DNA of 64,000 bases, from the NCBI GenBank assembly GCA_965278965.1, contig OZ257127.1, forward strand, positions 1,860,001 through 1,924,000. Direction: 5' to 3'. How positions within the stretch are numbered: the stretch's first letter is position 1; each line of letters opens with the position of its first letter. Below, one piece after another: positions 24,679-33,176 of this stretch. A model generated the notes under the pieces. It searched no databases. It saw only the letters and a program-made list of their open reading frames with translations, and had not been told where the DNA came from. Both the position numbers and the translations under genes were made by a program. This DNA is from UBA10649 sp965278965. GTDB lineage: Bacteria > Actinomycetota > Actinomycetes > S36-B12.

Positions 24679-25959
24679 TCAACTAAGTGCTGAGCAGGGG
24701 ACCACGTTGTTGGTCGGGCCGGGGAAGACGGCGTCGGCGAAGGGCCACGACGGGCTGAACGTGATCGCCACCGAGCCGTCCGGGTTGGCGTCGCACTGGG
24801 CACGCGCCGCGGCGAGCATCGCGGACCACTCCGGTGCCGCCGTCGAGCGGAAGTCGGACGCCCGCAGCCCCGGCACCCACGCGGCTACCAGCACGACGGC
24901 CAGCACCCCAAGCACGATCTCCCGGTGCGGGACGACCCGGTCCAGTCCGATGAGCAGGGCCGCGAGCCACAGCAGCGCCGGGATGACGAAGTAGCGGTTG
25001 TTGGCGTAGCCGGCCGCCGCGGGGACCGCGCCGAGGAAGAGACCGGTGAGCAGCAGCAGGCCGACGCCGTTGGCCGTCGAGCCGCGCACCGCGACGAGCA
25101 CGATGCCGATGACGAGGACCGCTGCCGCGATCACGACTCCCGCCTGGGTCCAGGACACCGTCGACGACGAGAACGACCCGGTCGCGGTCAGCTCGGTCTG
25201 ACCGGGCCAGAACGTCAGCAACCCGCTCGGGAGCGTGTCCGCCCAGCTCCGCAGCGCGTCCACGCTCCAGTGCATGGGCCGGGGGTTAGCGGTCATCACC
25301 GTGGCGACGGCCTGCGCGGCCAGCCCGACGATGAGGGCGACGGCCGTCACGACAGCGCCGCGACGCGGGATCCGCCCACGCAGCGCGCTGACCGCGAGCG
25401 GGAGCAGGAGGATCGCCGACGACGGGATGGTCAGGGCGACGAGGAGCGCGCCGACCGCGTACGCCCACGTCGGGAACCGTCTCGTCGGCGGGAAGCACAC
25501 CGCGAGCACCGCGACGAAGACGAGCAGCATGTAGACGCTCGCCGTGACGTTGATCGCCTCGAACGCCATGATCGGGACGACCGTCGGCAGCAGCGCGACG
25601 ATGATCGCCGCGACACCGCCGGAGCCTCCGGCGCGCAGCACGACGACGGCGAGTGCGGCGAGCAGCGCGGCCAGGACCGCCGCCGCGAGGTTCGTCGCCA
25701 TCGGCCAGGAGTCCATGGGGACGAGGCTCACCGGCCACGCGGCCAGCCGCGGCACGAGCAGCAGGTAGCCCGAGTACGGATCGACGGCGCACGCGGCCAC
25801 GTTGTGCGCGCGCACGCAGAGCGGGAACAGCCCATCCTCGGCCCACACGAGGTTCGTCAGCGCCGACCCGTTTGCCAGGAGCAGCCGACCGACCGAGAGC
25901 AGTCCGGCGACCAGGCCCGCAGCCACGGCGAGCCACGCCGTCACCGAACCTCTACGCAC
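24679..25959 (-). CDS. Polytopic membrane protein, GT-C-like
   Basis: 426 residues with about eleven helices. The first outer loop carries LVWAEDGLFPL, the WAEDG motif seen in a group of actinobacterial membrane glycosyltransferase-like proteins, and CVRAHNVAACAVDPYSGYLLLVPRL continues as in that group (an acidic pair in the first loop is the expected catalytic site). The C-terminal soluble tail has three cysteines or fewer and ends PTNNVVPCSALS. Its GTG start lies inside the end of the upstream GT2 gene, so the two are coupled; that GT2 may make its lipid-linked donor. Confidence 0.6.
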   Translation of the reverse strand: MRRGSVTAWLAVAAGLVAGLLSVGRLLLANGSALTNLVWAEDGLFPLCVRAHNVAACAVDPYSGYLLLVPRLAAWPVSLVPMDSWPMATNLAAAVLAALLAALAVVVLRAGGSGGVAAIIVALLPTVVPIMAFEAINVTASVYMLLVFVAVLAVCFPPTRRFPTWAYAVGALLVALTIPSSAILLLPLAVSALRGRIPRRGAVVTAVALIVGLAAQAVATVMTANPRPMHWSVDALRSWADTLPSGLLTFWPGQTELTATGSFSSSTVSWTQAGVVIAAAVLVIGIVLVAVRGSTANGVGLLLLTGLFLGAVPAAAGYANNRYFVIPALLWLAALLIGLDRVVPHREIVLGVLAVVLVAAWVPGLRASDFRSTAAPEWSAMLAAARAQCDANPDGSVAITFSPSWPFADAVFPGPTNNVVPCSALS

Positions 25960-26902
25960 GCGGCTTCCGCACGATGTACAGGGGCCGTGCCTTGCTCTCC
26001 ACGAACACGCGGGAGACGTAGATCCCGATGACGCCCAGGAAGATCAGCTGCACGGCGGAGAAGAACATGACGCTGAGGACGACGGAAGCCCAGCCGCGCA
26101 CGAGGTCGCCCCAGTCGAACAGGATCGACAGGACCACGTACACGAGGCCGAGCACCGCGAGCCCCATGACGAAGAAGCCCAGTCCGATCGCGACGTACAG
26201 CGGCTTGTCGCTGAAGCCCACGACGCCGGCGGTCGCCAGTCGCACCATGCGGCCCAGGGAGTACTTCGTGCGGCCGGCGTGCCGCTCGGAGCGGTCGAAG
26301 TGCACCGGGACCTGCGTGAAGCCGACCCACGCGACCATGCCGCGCATGTACCGGTCGCGCTCGGGCATCGAACGCAGGGCCTCGACGACCTCGCGGGTGA
26401 TCAGCCGGAAGTCGCCGGTGTCGGCCGGGATGTCCGTGTCCGACATCCACCGCAGCATCCGGTAGTAGGCCGAAGCCGTGGTCTTCTTGAACCACGTCTC
26501 GCCCTTCCGCTCGCGACGCACGGCATAGACGACGTCGGCGCCGTCCTGCCATGTGCGGACCATCTCGCCGATGAGGCTGGGCGGGTCCTGCAGGTCGGAG
26601 TCGAGGATGACGACGGCATCCCCGGTGGCAGCGAAGACACCCGCCGTTATCGCGGCCTGGTGACCGAAGTTGCGCGAGAGGCTGACGACAGTCAGGTCGG
26701 GGCGGCGCAGCGCCCACGCCCGCAGGACCTCGGCGGTCGCGTCGGTGCTGCCGTCGTCGACGATGAGGATCTCGGTGTCGACGCCGTCGATCGCGTCCAG
26801 CGAGGCGGTCAGCTCGGTGAGGAAGGCGTCGGCCGACTCGGCCTCGTTCCACATCGGCGACACGACCGAGAGCAGCGGCCGTCCGTCTGGCTGCTGCGTC
26901 AC
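25952..26902 (-). CDS. DPM/GtrB-like polyprenyl-phosphate glycosyltransferase (GT2 with two C-terminal helices)
   Basis: 316 residues. The GT2 domain has SVVSPMWNEAES, IVDDGSTDATAEVL, SLSRNFGHQAAITAG and VILDSDLQDPP (DxD), then DTGDFRLITREVVEAL and ERHAGRTKYSLGRM, the canonical DPM1/GtrB/ArnC-type signature. Two membrane helices (about 232-256 and 266-292) anchor the C terminus. It should transfer a sugar from a nucleotide donor to undecaprenyl or decaprenyl phosphate on the inner face. It overlaps the GT-C-like gene at 24679 by eight bases, a likely functional pair. Confidence 0.88.
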   Translation of the reverse strand: MTQQPDGRPLLSVVSPMWNEAESADAFLTELTASLDAIDGVDTEILIVDDGSTDATAEVLRAWALRRPDLTVVSLSRNFGHQAAITAGVFAATGDAVVILDSDLQDPPSLIGEMVRTWQDGADVVYAVRRERKGETWFKKTTASAYYRMLRWMSDTDIPADTGDFRLITREVVEALRSMPERDRYMRGMVAWVGFTQVPVHFDRSERHAGRTKYSLGRMVRLATAGVVGFSDKPLYVAIGLGFFVMGLAVLGLVYVVLSILFDWGDLVRGWASVVLSVMFFSAVQLIFLGVIGIYVSRVFVESKARPLYIVRKPRA

Positions 26903-27000
26903 CCGTCCTCCATCGTCGCCGGCGGCCCAATCTAGCGGCCTAGGCCACGGCCGAGTGCCGCCGACGTCCGGTGCGACGGGCGATCTGCGAGGATTCCTCG

Positions 27001-28770
27001 GTGTCCGCCGCCGTCCGTCGCCGCGTCGTGCTGCTCGCCAGCTTCCTGTTCTCCCAGGCCGTCGTGCTCCTGGTCCTGCGGATGCCGGCCGTGCCCGGCG
27101 ACGGCAGCTGGCTGCAGGCGTTCCGCAGCTACTTCTCCTACGACCAGCTCTCGTACGCCGGCATCGCGTCGACGACGGCGGCCGGCGTCGGCGGTCTACC
27201 GGAGCCGTTCACCGAGACGGGGCAGTCCTACTACCCGAGCCTGTGGTACCGGATCCTCGGCTGGCTGTCGTCGCTGACCGGCGCATCCGTCCCCACCGTC
27301 TGGACGATCGCCGGCTGGGCGATCCTCGCCCTTGCCGTCGCGGTCGTCGGCTGGGTCGGATATCGGATCAGCCGGCTTCCGTGGGCGCCCGCGCTCGTGG
27401 GACCGGCGCTGACGATCGGCACGCTCGCTGTCGTCACCCACGACTACTGGTACCTCACCCTTGAGTCGCACGCGACGCTCTGGGGCCCCTTCGGCTCGCT
27501 GTACGTCCTGAACGCCGAGGTCGCCGGGGCCTCGTTGGTCGCGATAGCGCTCGCCATCGCCGCCCGGGTCGTGATGGGTCCGGCCCTGCGCCCGCGAGCG
27601 ACCGCCGCCTGGCTCGTCGTCGCCGCGGCCCTCATCGGGCTCGTCGCGAACATCCAGACGTACACGTTCTTCGCCGGCTTCGCGATCGCGCTGGCCTGGC
27701 TCGCGGCGACGGGCCTGATGCGGAGCAGGTCTCGGCCCCTGCTGGTCGCCACCGTCGTCCTCGTCGGCGGAACCCTCCTCCTCGGCTCGCGGATCGCTTC
27801 CGTCATCGGTGGCCTGCCCGCGTTCGGACTCCTGGTCGCCTGCACGCTGCCCGGCCTGTGGCCGGTGGTCCGCTCGCAGTGGCGCATCCTGGTGCTCCCG
27901 GCCATCGCCGTCGTCGTAGTAGCTGCGCCGCAGGCACTTCTCGTCGGCCGCGGCATCCTCGACAAGGACCCGTTCCTGACCTACCGGCAGGACACCTCGC
28001 AGCTCCTCGGCGTTCCGTGGTGGGCCGCGCTGCTCTCCTCGGCACCGGTCATCGCGATCTGGCTCGTGAACGTGCTCGCGCAGCGGGGCGAGGGCGAGCG
28101 CGCGCTCCCGGTCCGGGCGGCTCTCGCGGCCACGGCGTTCGCCACCGTCATGCTCACCTTCAACGACTGGTGGGGCTTCGCGCAGGAGCCCTACCGGCTG
28201 TGGCTCGCCACGATCCTCCAGTCCCTGCTGCTGCTCGCCCCGATCACGGCCTTGACCGTCGCGCGCCTGCGGGAACGCCCCGCGGCGGTCCGGTCGCCGT
28301 GGCTTGCGGCGACGGCTGCGGTCGCCGTCGTGCTCGTCGCCTTGTCGATGCTCGACTTCGGAGCCTTCCGCTCGTACGTCAAGGACTCCGGTGTCATCCG
28401 GTTCGACTCCGCCCGTTACGCGGCGATGGCGACCATCACGGCGCCGACACAGGGGCTCATCACCGGCGGGCCGTGCGTCGACCCGCAGGAGCTGAAGATC
28501 GCCACGCGCAAGCCGGTCGCGTACTACAACCTCGGCATCGCCTGGCCCACCAACCGACCCCAGATCGACGCTGTCGTCAGCAACCAGATCTCCGGCACCT
28601 TCGCGCCGGACGCGATGCGCGCGGCCGACGTGAAGTACCTCGTCACCGACAGCGCGTGCGCGACGTCGTGGCCGGTCGAGGGGACCATGGGCGTCTCGAA
28701 GGTCGGCTCGCTGGACTACGCCGACGACGCCGGCTCCGGCACGCTGACGCTCTGGCGCATCCTCGTCTGA
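27001..28770 (+). CDS. Large polytopic membrane protein, GT-C-like
   Basis: About 589 residues with twelve or more hydrophobic segments and an outer C-terminal domain from about residue 470 (VIRFDSARYAAMATI, then GGPCVDPQELK). The first loop carries FRSYFSYDQLSYAGIAS, with an acidic residue in the position expected for GT-C enzymes. Family not recognised; glycosyltransferase is inferred from topology and context. The GTG at 27001 is chosen because it starts just before the first helix; a longer in-frame start at 26971 is possible. It ends at a copy of the dispersed palindrome. Confidence 0.55.
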   Translation: MSAAVRRRVVLLASFLFSQAVVLLVLRMPAVPGDGSWLQAFRSYFSYDQLSYAGIASTTAAGVGGLPEPFTETGQSYYPSLWYRILGWLSSLTGASVPTVWTIAGWAILALAVAVVGWVGYRISRLPWAPALVGPALTIGTLAVVTHDYWYLTLESHATLWGPFGSLYVLNAEVAGASLVAIALAIAARVVMGPALRPRATAAWLVVAAALIGLVANIQTYTFFAGFAIALAWLAATGLMRSRSRPLLVATVVLVGGTLLLGSRIASVIGGLPAFGLLVACTLPGLWPVVRSQWRILVLPAIAVVVVAAPQALLVGRGILDKDPFLTYRQDTSQLLGVPWWAALLSSAPVIAIWLVNVLAQRGEGERALPVRAALAATAFATVMLTFNDWWGFAQEPYRLWLATILQSLLLLAPITALTVARLRERPAAVRSPWLAATAAVAVVLVALSMLDFGAFRSYVKDSGVIRFDSARYAAMATITAPTQGLITGGPCVDPQELKIATRKPVAYYNLGIAWPTNRPQIDAVVSNQISGTFAPDAMRAADVKYLVTDSACATSWPVEGTMGVSKVGSLDYADDAGSGTLTLWRILV

Positions 28771-28785
28771 CCGCCCCACCCCTTT

Positions 28786-28849
28786 CGTTGAGCGTGCAGG
28801 TGAGCCCCGGTCACCTTCGGTGAACCGGGGTTCACCTGCACAGTCGACG
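28786..28849. repeat. Dispersed palindrome, copy 4, between convergent genes
   Basis: Arms 28786-28810 and 28825-28849. The inner left arm is TGCAGGTGAGCCCCGG and the right CCGGGGTTCACCTGCA, with loop TCACCTTCGGTGAA. Outer bases CGTTGAGCG pair with CAGTCGACG with mismatches. It separates the convergent membrane-protein and GT2 genes and ends four bases before the GT2 stop. Confidence 0.85.
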
Positions 28850-28852
28850 GGG

Positions 28853-29686
28853 TCAGCGCTCGCTGCGAGCCGCGCGCCAGAAGTGCAGGCGCCTGCCTGC
28901 GGTCCGCGCGGCGAGCGCGGCTTCGCTGCGCAGCCGGTCCAGCCCGCTGAGCCGGACCCGACCCTCCGCGACGACGGCGTCACGCCAGCCGCGGAACTGC
29001 TCCCGCTGACGACCGATGAGCGTCGAGCTCCACGACGTCCCGGACACGCGGAACGCCGCGAGCACCGCGTGGTCGGCGATGACGTCGCCCGAGCGCAGCA
29101 CGTCCGCGTAGGTGGCGATGTCGATCATGTAGGGCCACCGGTCGTCCCACGGCATCGCCGCCCGGAGGTCGTCGCCACGGAACATGACCGCGGCCGGCTC
29201 ACCGAGGGTGTTCGTACCGGCGAGGCAGCAGTCGCGCAGCGCGACCGCTGCGCTGACCTCGCCGGCCAGATGGACAAGGCCGTGCTGCCGACGCAGCACT
29301 CGGCCGGTCCCGTCGATGACCTTCCGCCGTGACGCCGCGAGCACCGCCGACGGGGCCGCGAGCAGCGAGCCGACCTGTCGCGACACGGCGTTCGGGGCGA
29401 TCAGGTCGTCGGCGCACATGAGCTTGACGAACTCGCCCCGGCTCTCGCCGACCGCCTGCGTCCAGTTGTCGCCCGGGGGCTGGGTCTTGTCGCGGTAGAC
29501 GACGCGCAGCCGCGGATCGTGCCGCTCCCGCAGCCACTGCGCGGATCCGTCGGTGGAGCCGTTCTCGATGACGACGACCTCGAGCGCGGCATAGTCCTGC
29601 GCGAGGGCGCTCTCGACGGCCGCCGGCAGGTAAGGCATGCCGTTGTAGACCGGGATCACGACCGAGGCGAGCGGCCCATCGCTCAC
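28853..29686 (-). CDS. Glycosyltransferase family 2
   Basis: 277 residues. SVVIPVYNGMPYLPAAV and VVIENGSTDGSAQWL are the nucleotide-binding part; GEFVKLMCADDLIAP carries the ADD equivalent of DxD. The later part (LGEPAAVMFRGDDL, AMPWDD, FRVSGTSWSSTLIGRQREQF) is shared with the GT2 at 23723, its paralogue. No membrane segment. The GTG at 29686 overlaps the LigD-polymerase gene's stop as GTGA, so it is apparently translated from the same message; a longer in-frame start would run into that gene. Confidence 0.85.
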   Translation of the reverse strand: MSDGPLASVVIPVYNGMPYLPAAVESALAQDYAALEVVVIENGSTDGSAQWLRERHDPRLRVVYRDKTQPPGDNWTQAVGESRGEFVKLMCADDLIAPNAVSRQVGSLLAAPSAVLAASRRKVIDGTGRVLRRQHGLVHLAGEVSAAVALRDCCLAGTNTLGEPAAVMFRGDDLRAAMPWDDRWPYMIDIATYADVLRSGDVIADHAVLAAFRVSGTSWSSTLIGRQREQFRGWRDAVVAEGRVRLSGLDRLRSEAALAARTAGRRLHFWRAARSER

Positions 29687-30654
29687 GGCGCCGCCTGCTC
29701 GGGGTCGACCGGCGCGGGCTCGCCCGCGCGCTCGTCCCGCTCTGCCCACTCCAGGAGCGGCGCGATGTCGAAGACCGCGTCGTCGATGCCGTCATGCAGG
29801 TCGCCGAGGTCAGCGAACCGCGCGGGCATCGACCGGACGGTGAAGTCATCCGGCTCGGCGCGGTCGACCTCGTCCCAGCGGAGGGGAGCGGACACCGTGG
29901 CGCGCGCGTTTCCCCGCACGCTGTAGGCGGACGCGACGGTGTGGTCCCGGGCGTTCTGGTTGTAGTCGACGAACAACGCCGCGGGATCGCGGTCCTTGCG
30001 CCACCACGTCGTCGTCACGTCTGCCGGCGAGCGCCGCTCCACCTCGCGGGCGAACGCCAGCGCGGCGCGGCGGACGTCGCCGAAGCTGTGGTCGGGCCGG
30101 ATGCGGACGTAGACATGCAGGCCGCGTCCACCGCTGGTCTTGGGCCAGCCGATGGCACCGAGCTCGTCGAGGACCTCGTGTGCGAGATGTGCCACGCGGC
30201 GGACCGTAGCGAAGTCGCACAGCGGCATCGGATCCAGGTCGATGCGCCACTCGTCCGGCCGCTCGACGTCCGCCCGGCGCGAGTTCCAGGGGTGGAACTC
30301 GACCGTCGACATCTGCACCGCCCATACGACACTGGCCAGTTCGGTGACGCACAGCTCGTCGACGTCGCGGTCGTACCGCGGGAAGTGGATGCGAACCGTC
30401 TGCACCCACGGCGGGGCGCCGTGCGGAAGCCGCTTCTGATGCACCTTCTCGCCGTCGATGCCATCGGGGTAGCGATGCAGCATGCATGGGCGCTCGCGCA
30501 GCGCCCGGATGATCCCGGGGCCGACGGCCAGGTAGTACTCGACCAGGTCGAGCTTGGTCAGGCCCAACTCGGGGAAGTAGACGCGGCCGGGATTGCTGAC
30601 GCGAACATCGCGCCCACCGACCTCGACCTCTACCGCTGGGGTCGACGTGGGCAC
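29683..30654 (-). CDS. LigD polymerase-domain (PrimPol-type) protein, stand-alone
   Basis: 323-residue archaeo-eukaryotic primase-type polymerase of the LigD PolDom family, which fills gaps during non-homologous end joining. It shows VSNPGRVYFPELGLTKLDLV, LHRYPDGIDGEKVHQKR, VEFHPWNSR, the metal-binding DxD in RIDLDPMP (Asp139, Asp141), SGGRGLHVYV (174-183) and a third acidic residue in FVDYNQNA (Asp230). The ligase and nuclease domains of full LigD are absent, and no ku gene is nearby. The GTG at 30654 is chosen to match the family N terminus. Its coupling to a glycosyltransferase gene is unexpected. Confidence 0.9.
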   Translation of the reverse strand: MPTSTPAVEVEVGGRDVRVSNPGRVYFPELGLTKLDLVEYYLAVGPGIIRALRERPCMLHRYPDGIDGEKVHQKRLPHGAPPWVQTVRIHFPRYDRDVDELCVTELASVVWAVQMSTVEFHPWNSRRADVERPDEWRIDLDPMPLCDFATVRRVAHLAHEVLDELGAIGWPKTSGGRGLHVYVRIRPDHSFGDVRRAALAFAREVERRSPADVTTTWWRKDRDPAALFVDYNQNARDHTVASAYSVRGNARATVSAPLRWDEVDRAEPDDFTVRSMPARFADLGDLHDGIDDAVFDIAPLLEWAERDERAGEPAPVDPEQAAP

Positions 30655-30718
30655 GTCCGTCAATCTAACGGCCGGCGGCAGCACCGAGGCGATCGCGGCG
30701 AGACCCGGTCTGGCCGCG

Positions 30719-31558
30719 TCACTCCTCGGCGCGGACCGCCTCCCACATCCGCCGCAGTCCCTCGTCGAGCGGGACGCGCGGGGCCCAGCCGGGGGGCGAC
30801 TCGCCGAAGACCCAGTCCGTCCGCATCTCCCGGGGCCGGGATGGTCGCACGTCCCACGCGACGTCGAGAGGCCTCGCGACGACGTCCTCCACCCGCGCGA
30901 CGAGGTCGCGGACGGTAAGCGGCGACCACGACCTCAGCACGCTGGAGGTCGGCGACGCCGCGGCCAGCGCGACGTCGGCGATCCCGCGTGCGACGTCGTC
31001 GATGTACGTCAGGTCGATGAGCTGGCGGCCGTCACTCATCTCCAGCGGCCGCCCATCCCGGGCCGCGCGAAGGAGGGTCGGCACGAGCTTGGGACGCACG
31101 TCGCCCGGACCGTACGTGTCGTAGAGCGTGACCGAACGCACGTCGAGATCACGGACGTCCGCGTAGTAGCGCAGGACGTCGGCGAGCGCCTGCTTCGTCG
31201 CGGCGTACAGGGACACCGGCGCATAGCTGGCGCCGTCTACGTGCTGCCACGCCGACTCGATCGCCACCAGCCGCGCGCCCGTGTCGGCGGCAGCCTCGGC
31301 CAGCACGGTGCCCCACTCGACGTTCGCCCGGATCAGCGCCGGGATGTCGTCGGGCTCGTGCGCGGCCAGGAAGTGCGTGGCGAGGTGGAGGACGACGTCG
31401 GGCGCGAACTCCCGGAGCCGGTCGACGACGGCGCTCGGCGCGAGCGCGGAGACGTCGCGCCCGAGTGGCTCGACGACGCACCCGCGCTCGACGAGAAGCG
31501 GGACGACCGAACGGCCGACGAAGCCGGTCGCCCCCGAGACCGCGACGCGCGCGCTCAT
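30719..31558 (-). CDS. NAD-dependent epimerase/dehydratase, probable nucleotide-sugar reductase
   Basis: 279-residue extended SDR. Rossmann motif VSGATGFVGRSVV at the N terminus, LHLATHFLA for the second strand, and YAATKQALADVL with the catalytic YxxxK. LYDTYGPGDVRPKLVPTLL and LIDLTYIDDVARG are sugar-binding segments typical of 4-keto-sugar reductases. The ATG overlaps the stop of the cupin epimerase gene (ATGA), so they likely act in succession: epimerisation followed by 4-keto reduction. A CDP- or dTDP-deoxysugar is the likely substrate; I cannot say which. Confidence 0.78.
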   Translation of the reverse strand: MSARVAVSGATGFVGRSVVPLLVERGCVVEPLGRDVSALAPSAVVDRLREFAPDVVLHLATHFLAAHEPDDIPALIRANVEWGTVLAEAAADTGARLVAIESAWQHVDGASYAPVSLYAATKQALADVLRYYADVRDLDVRSVTLYDTYGPGDVRPKLVPTLLRAARDGRPLEMSDGRQLIDLTYIDDVARGIADVALAAASPTSSVLRSWSPLTVRDLVARVEDVVARPLDVAWDVRPSRPREMRTDWVFGESPPGWAPRVPLDEGLRRMWEAVRAEE

Positions 31559-32100
31559 GGGTAGACGAACGGGGAGTCGAAGTCGGCGAGGGCGACGAGA
31601 GCCTGGTCCCGCACAGAAAGCACCGGGGCGGCGGCGGCCAGCACGACCCCGGCCGACGAGAAGAGCACGCCCCCGTCGTGGTGGGGGCTGTGGACGTCCT
31701 CCTGCAGGTAGACCATCGCGGCGGAGTCGCTGACGACCTCGAACCCGTGCGCGCAGCCGTCAGGGATCAGCAGGCCCCCGGTCGTCGCGTCGAGCTCGGT
31801 CTCCCACAGCGTCCCCTCGGTGGGGCTGCCGCGGCGCAGGTCGAGCAGGAAGTCGCGGACGACACCCTGGGTGACGAAGACGAGCTTGCGCGTGGCTCGC
31901 GGGGGCAGCTGGACGTGCAGGCCGCGGAACACGCCGCCCTGAGACTGGGACCAGAAGACCTCACGGACGTCGAACCGCCCGTCCGGAGTGTCACCGCACT
32001 CGCTGAGGATCTTCGTCAGGCTCCCGCGTGCATCACCGATCGGCGTCCGGGACGTGAGGTGGGCCCCGGGGATCGGCGTGCTCCGCCAGGGCGCTGACAC
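31555..32100 (-). CDS. RmlC-like cupin sugar epimerase
   Basis: 181-residue dTDP-4-dehydrorhamnose 3,5-epimerase family protein. The motif VFRGLHVQLPP supplies the catalytic His, followed by LVFVTQGVVRDFLLDLRRGSPT and IPDGCAHGFEVVSD, both typical. The C-terminal part (YLQEDVHSPHHDGG) departs from standard RmlC, so it could act on rhamnose precursors or on a CDP-3,6-dideoxy-4-keto sugar as the ascarylose epimerase does. The GTG at 32100 is chosen because the family starts about here. It is coupled to the SDR at 30719. Confidence 0.8.
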   Translation of the reverse strand: MSAPWRSTPIPGAHLTSRTPIGDARGSLTKILSECGDTPDGRFDVREVFWSQSQGGVFRGLHVQLPPRATRKLVFVTQGVVRDFLLDLRRGSPTEGTLWETELDATTGGLLIPDGCAHGFEVVSDSAAMVYLQEDVHSPHHDGGVLFSSAGVVLAAAAPVLSVRDQALVALADFDSPFVYP

Positions 32101-32160
32101 GCGCAGCAGCGTACACAGCGGGACGGGGGTCGCCTCGGGGCTGCGCGCTACCCTGCTGCC

Positions 32161-33174
32161 ATGCCGACGCTCGACGAGGCGCGCGCGGTCAGCGTCAGCG
32201 TCGTCATCCCCGTGTACGCGGGCGAGGCGACGCTCCCGGACCTGATCGAGGAGCTCGCCGCTCTCCACGGCGCCGCGCGCACCCCCGCAGGTCGCCCGTT
32301 CACCGTGAGCGAGGTCGTCCTCGTGTGGGACCGCGGACCGGGACGCAGCGACGACGCGATCCGGGCGCTGTCGGCGAAGTACGACTGGGTGCGGCCGGTC
32401 TGGCTCTCGCGGAACTTCGGCCAGCACCCGGCCACCCTGGCGGGCATGTCGTCGTCCGGCGGCGAGTGGATCGTCACGATGGACGAGGACGGCCAGCACG
32501 ACCCGGCCTACATCGGCGCGCTGCTCGACCGCGCCTACGAGACGCACGCGCAGCTGGTCTACGCGAGCCCGACGAACCCGCCGCCGCACGGGGCCTTCCG
32601 CAACACGGCGTCGCGGCTGGCGAAGTTCTCGTTCAAGTGGCTGGTCGGTGACTCCGGGCTGGAGTCGTTCCACAGTTACCGCCTGATCCTCGGTGAGGTC
32701 GGCCGCAGTGCCGCCGCCTACACCGGCTCCGGGGTCTACCTCGACGTCGCGCTCGCGTGGGTCGTGTCGGACGTCTCGTCGACCCCCGTCCCGATGCGCT
32801 CCGAGGGCCGACCGGCGAGCAACTACTCCTTGCGTCGGCTCGTGTCGCACTACGGCCGACTCGTGGTGTCCTCCGGGACGCGGCCGCTCGCCCTCGTGTC
32901 CCTCATCGGCCTGGTGTTCCTCGGCCTGGGCATCCTCTACTCGCTGTGGGTCCTGGTGAACCGGCTCGCCGGCAACATCGCCCCGGCCGGCTGGACGTCG
33001 ACGTTCGTGTCGATCCTCGTCGTCGGGGGGCTCACGCTGTTCTCACTCGGCGTCATCGCCCAATACATCCGCGCGTCCACGAATATGTCGCTCGGCAAGC
33101 CGCTGTACGTCGTGGTCCGTGACCCGGGGACCGTGTTCACCGACGTCGTGCCCGACGAGCAAAGCCCGTCCTGA
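32161..33174 (+). CDS. DPM/GtrB-like GT2 with C-terminal membrane helices
   Basis: 337 residues. VSVVIPVYAGEATLPDLI opens the GT2 domain; WLSRNFGQHPATLAGM and VTMDEDGQHDPAYIGAL (acidic metal site) follow. The ASNYSLRRLV segment corresponds to the TKYS motif of DPM/GtrB enzymes. Two membrane helices (about 243-266 and 283-303) close the chain. It probably charges polyprenyl phosphate with a sugar. It starts a four-gene plus-strand run with three SDR enzymes, which may produce its nucleotide-sugar donor. Confidence 0.84.
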   Translation: MPTLDEARAVSVSVVIPVYAGEATLPDLIEELAALHGAARTPAGRPFTVSEVVLVWDRGPGRSDDAIRALSAKYDWVRPVWLSRNFGQHPATLAGMSSSGGEWIVTMDEDGQHDPAYIGALLDRAYETHAQLVYASPTNPPPHGAFRNTASRLAKFSFKWLVGDSGLESFHSYRLILGEVGRSAAAYTGSGVYLDVALAWVVSDVSSTPVPMRSEGRPASNYSLRRLVSHYGRLVVSSGTRPLALVSLIGLVFLGLGILYSLWVLVNRLAGNIAPAGWTSTFVSILVVGGLTLFSLGVIAQYIRASTNMSLGKPLYVVVRDPGTVFTDVVPDEQSPS

Positions 33175-33176
33175 CA

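Noticed and set aside
27196..28983. A 595-codon minus-strand frame
   Set aside because: Antisense to a membrane protein and of highly charged, repetitive composition.
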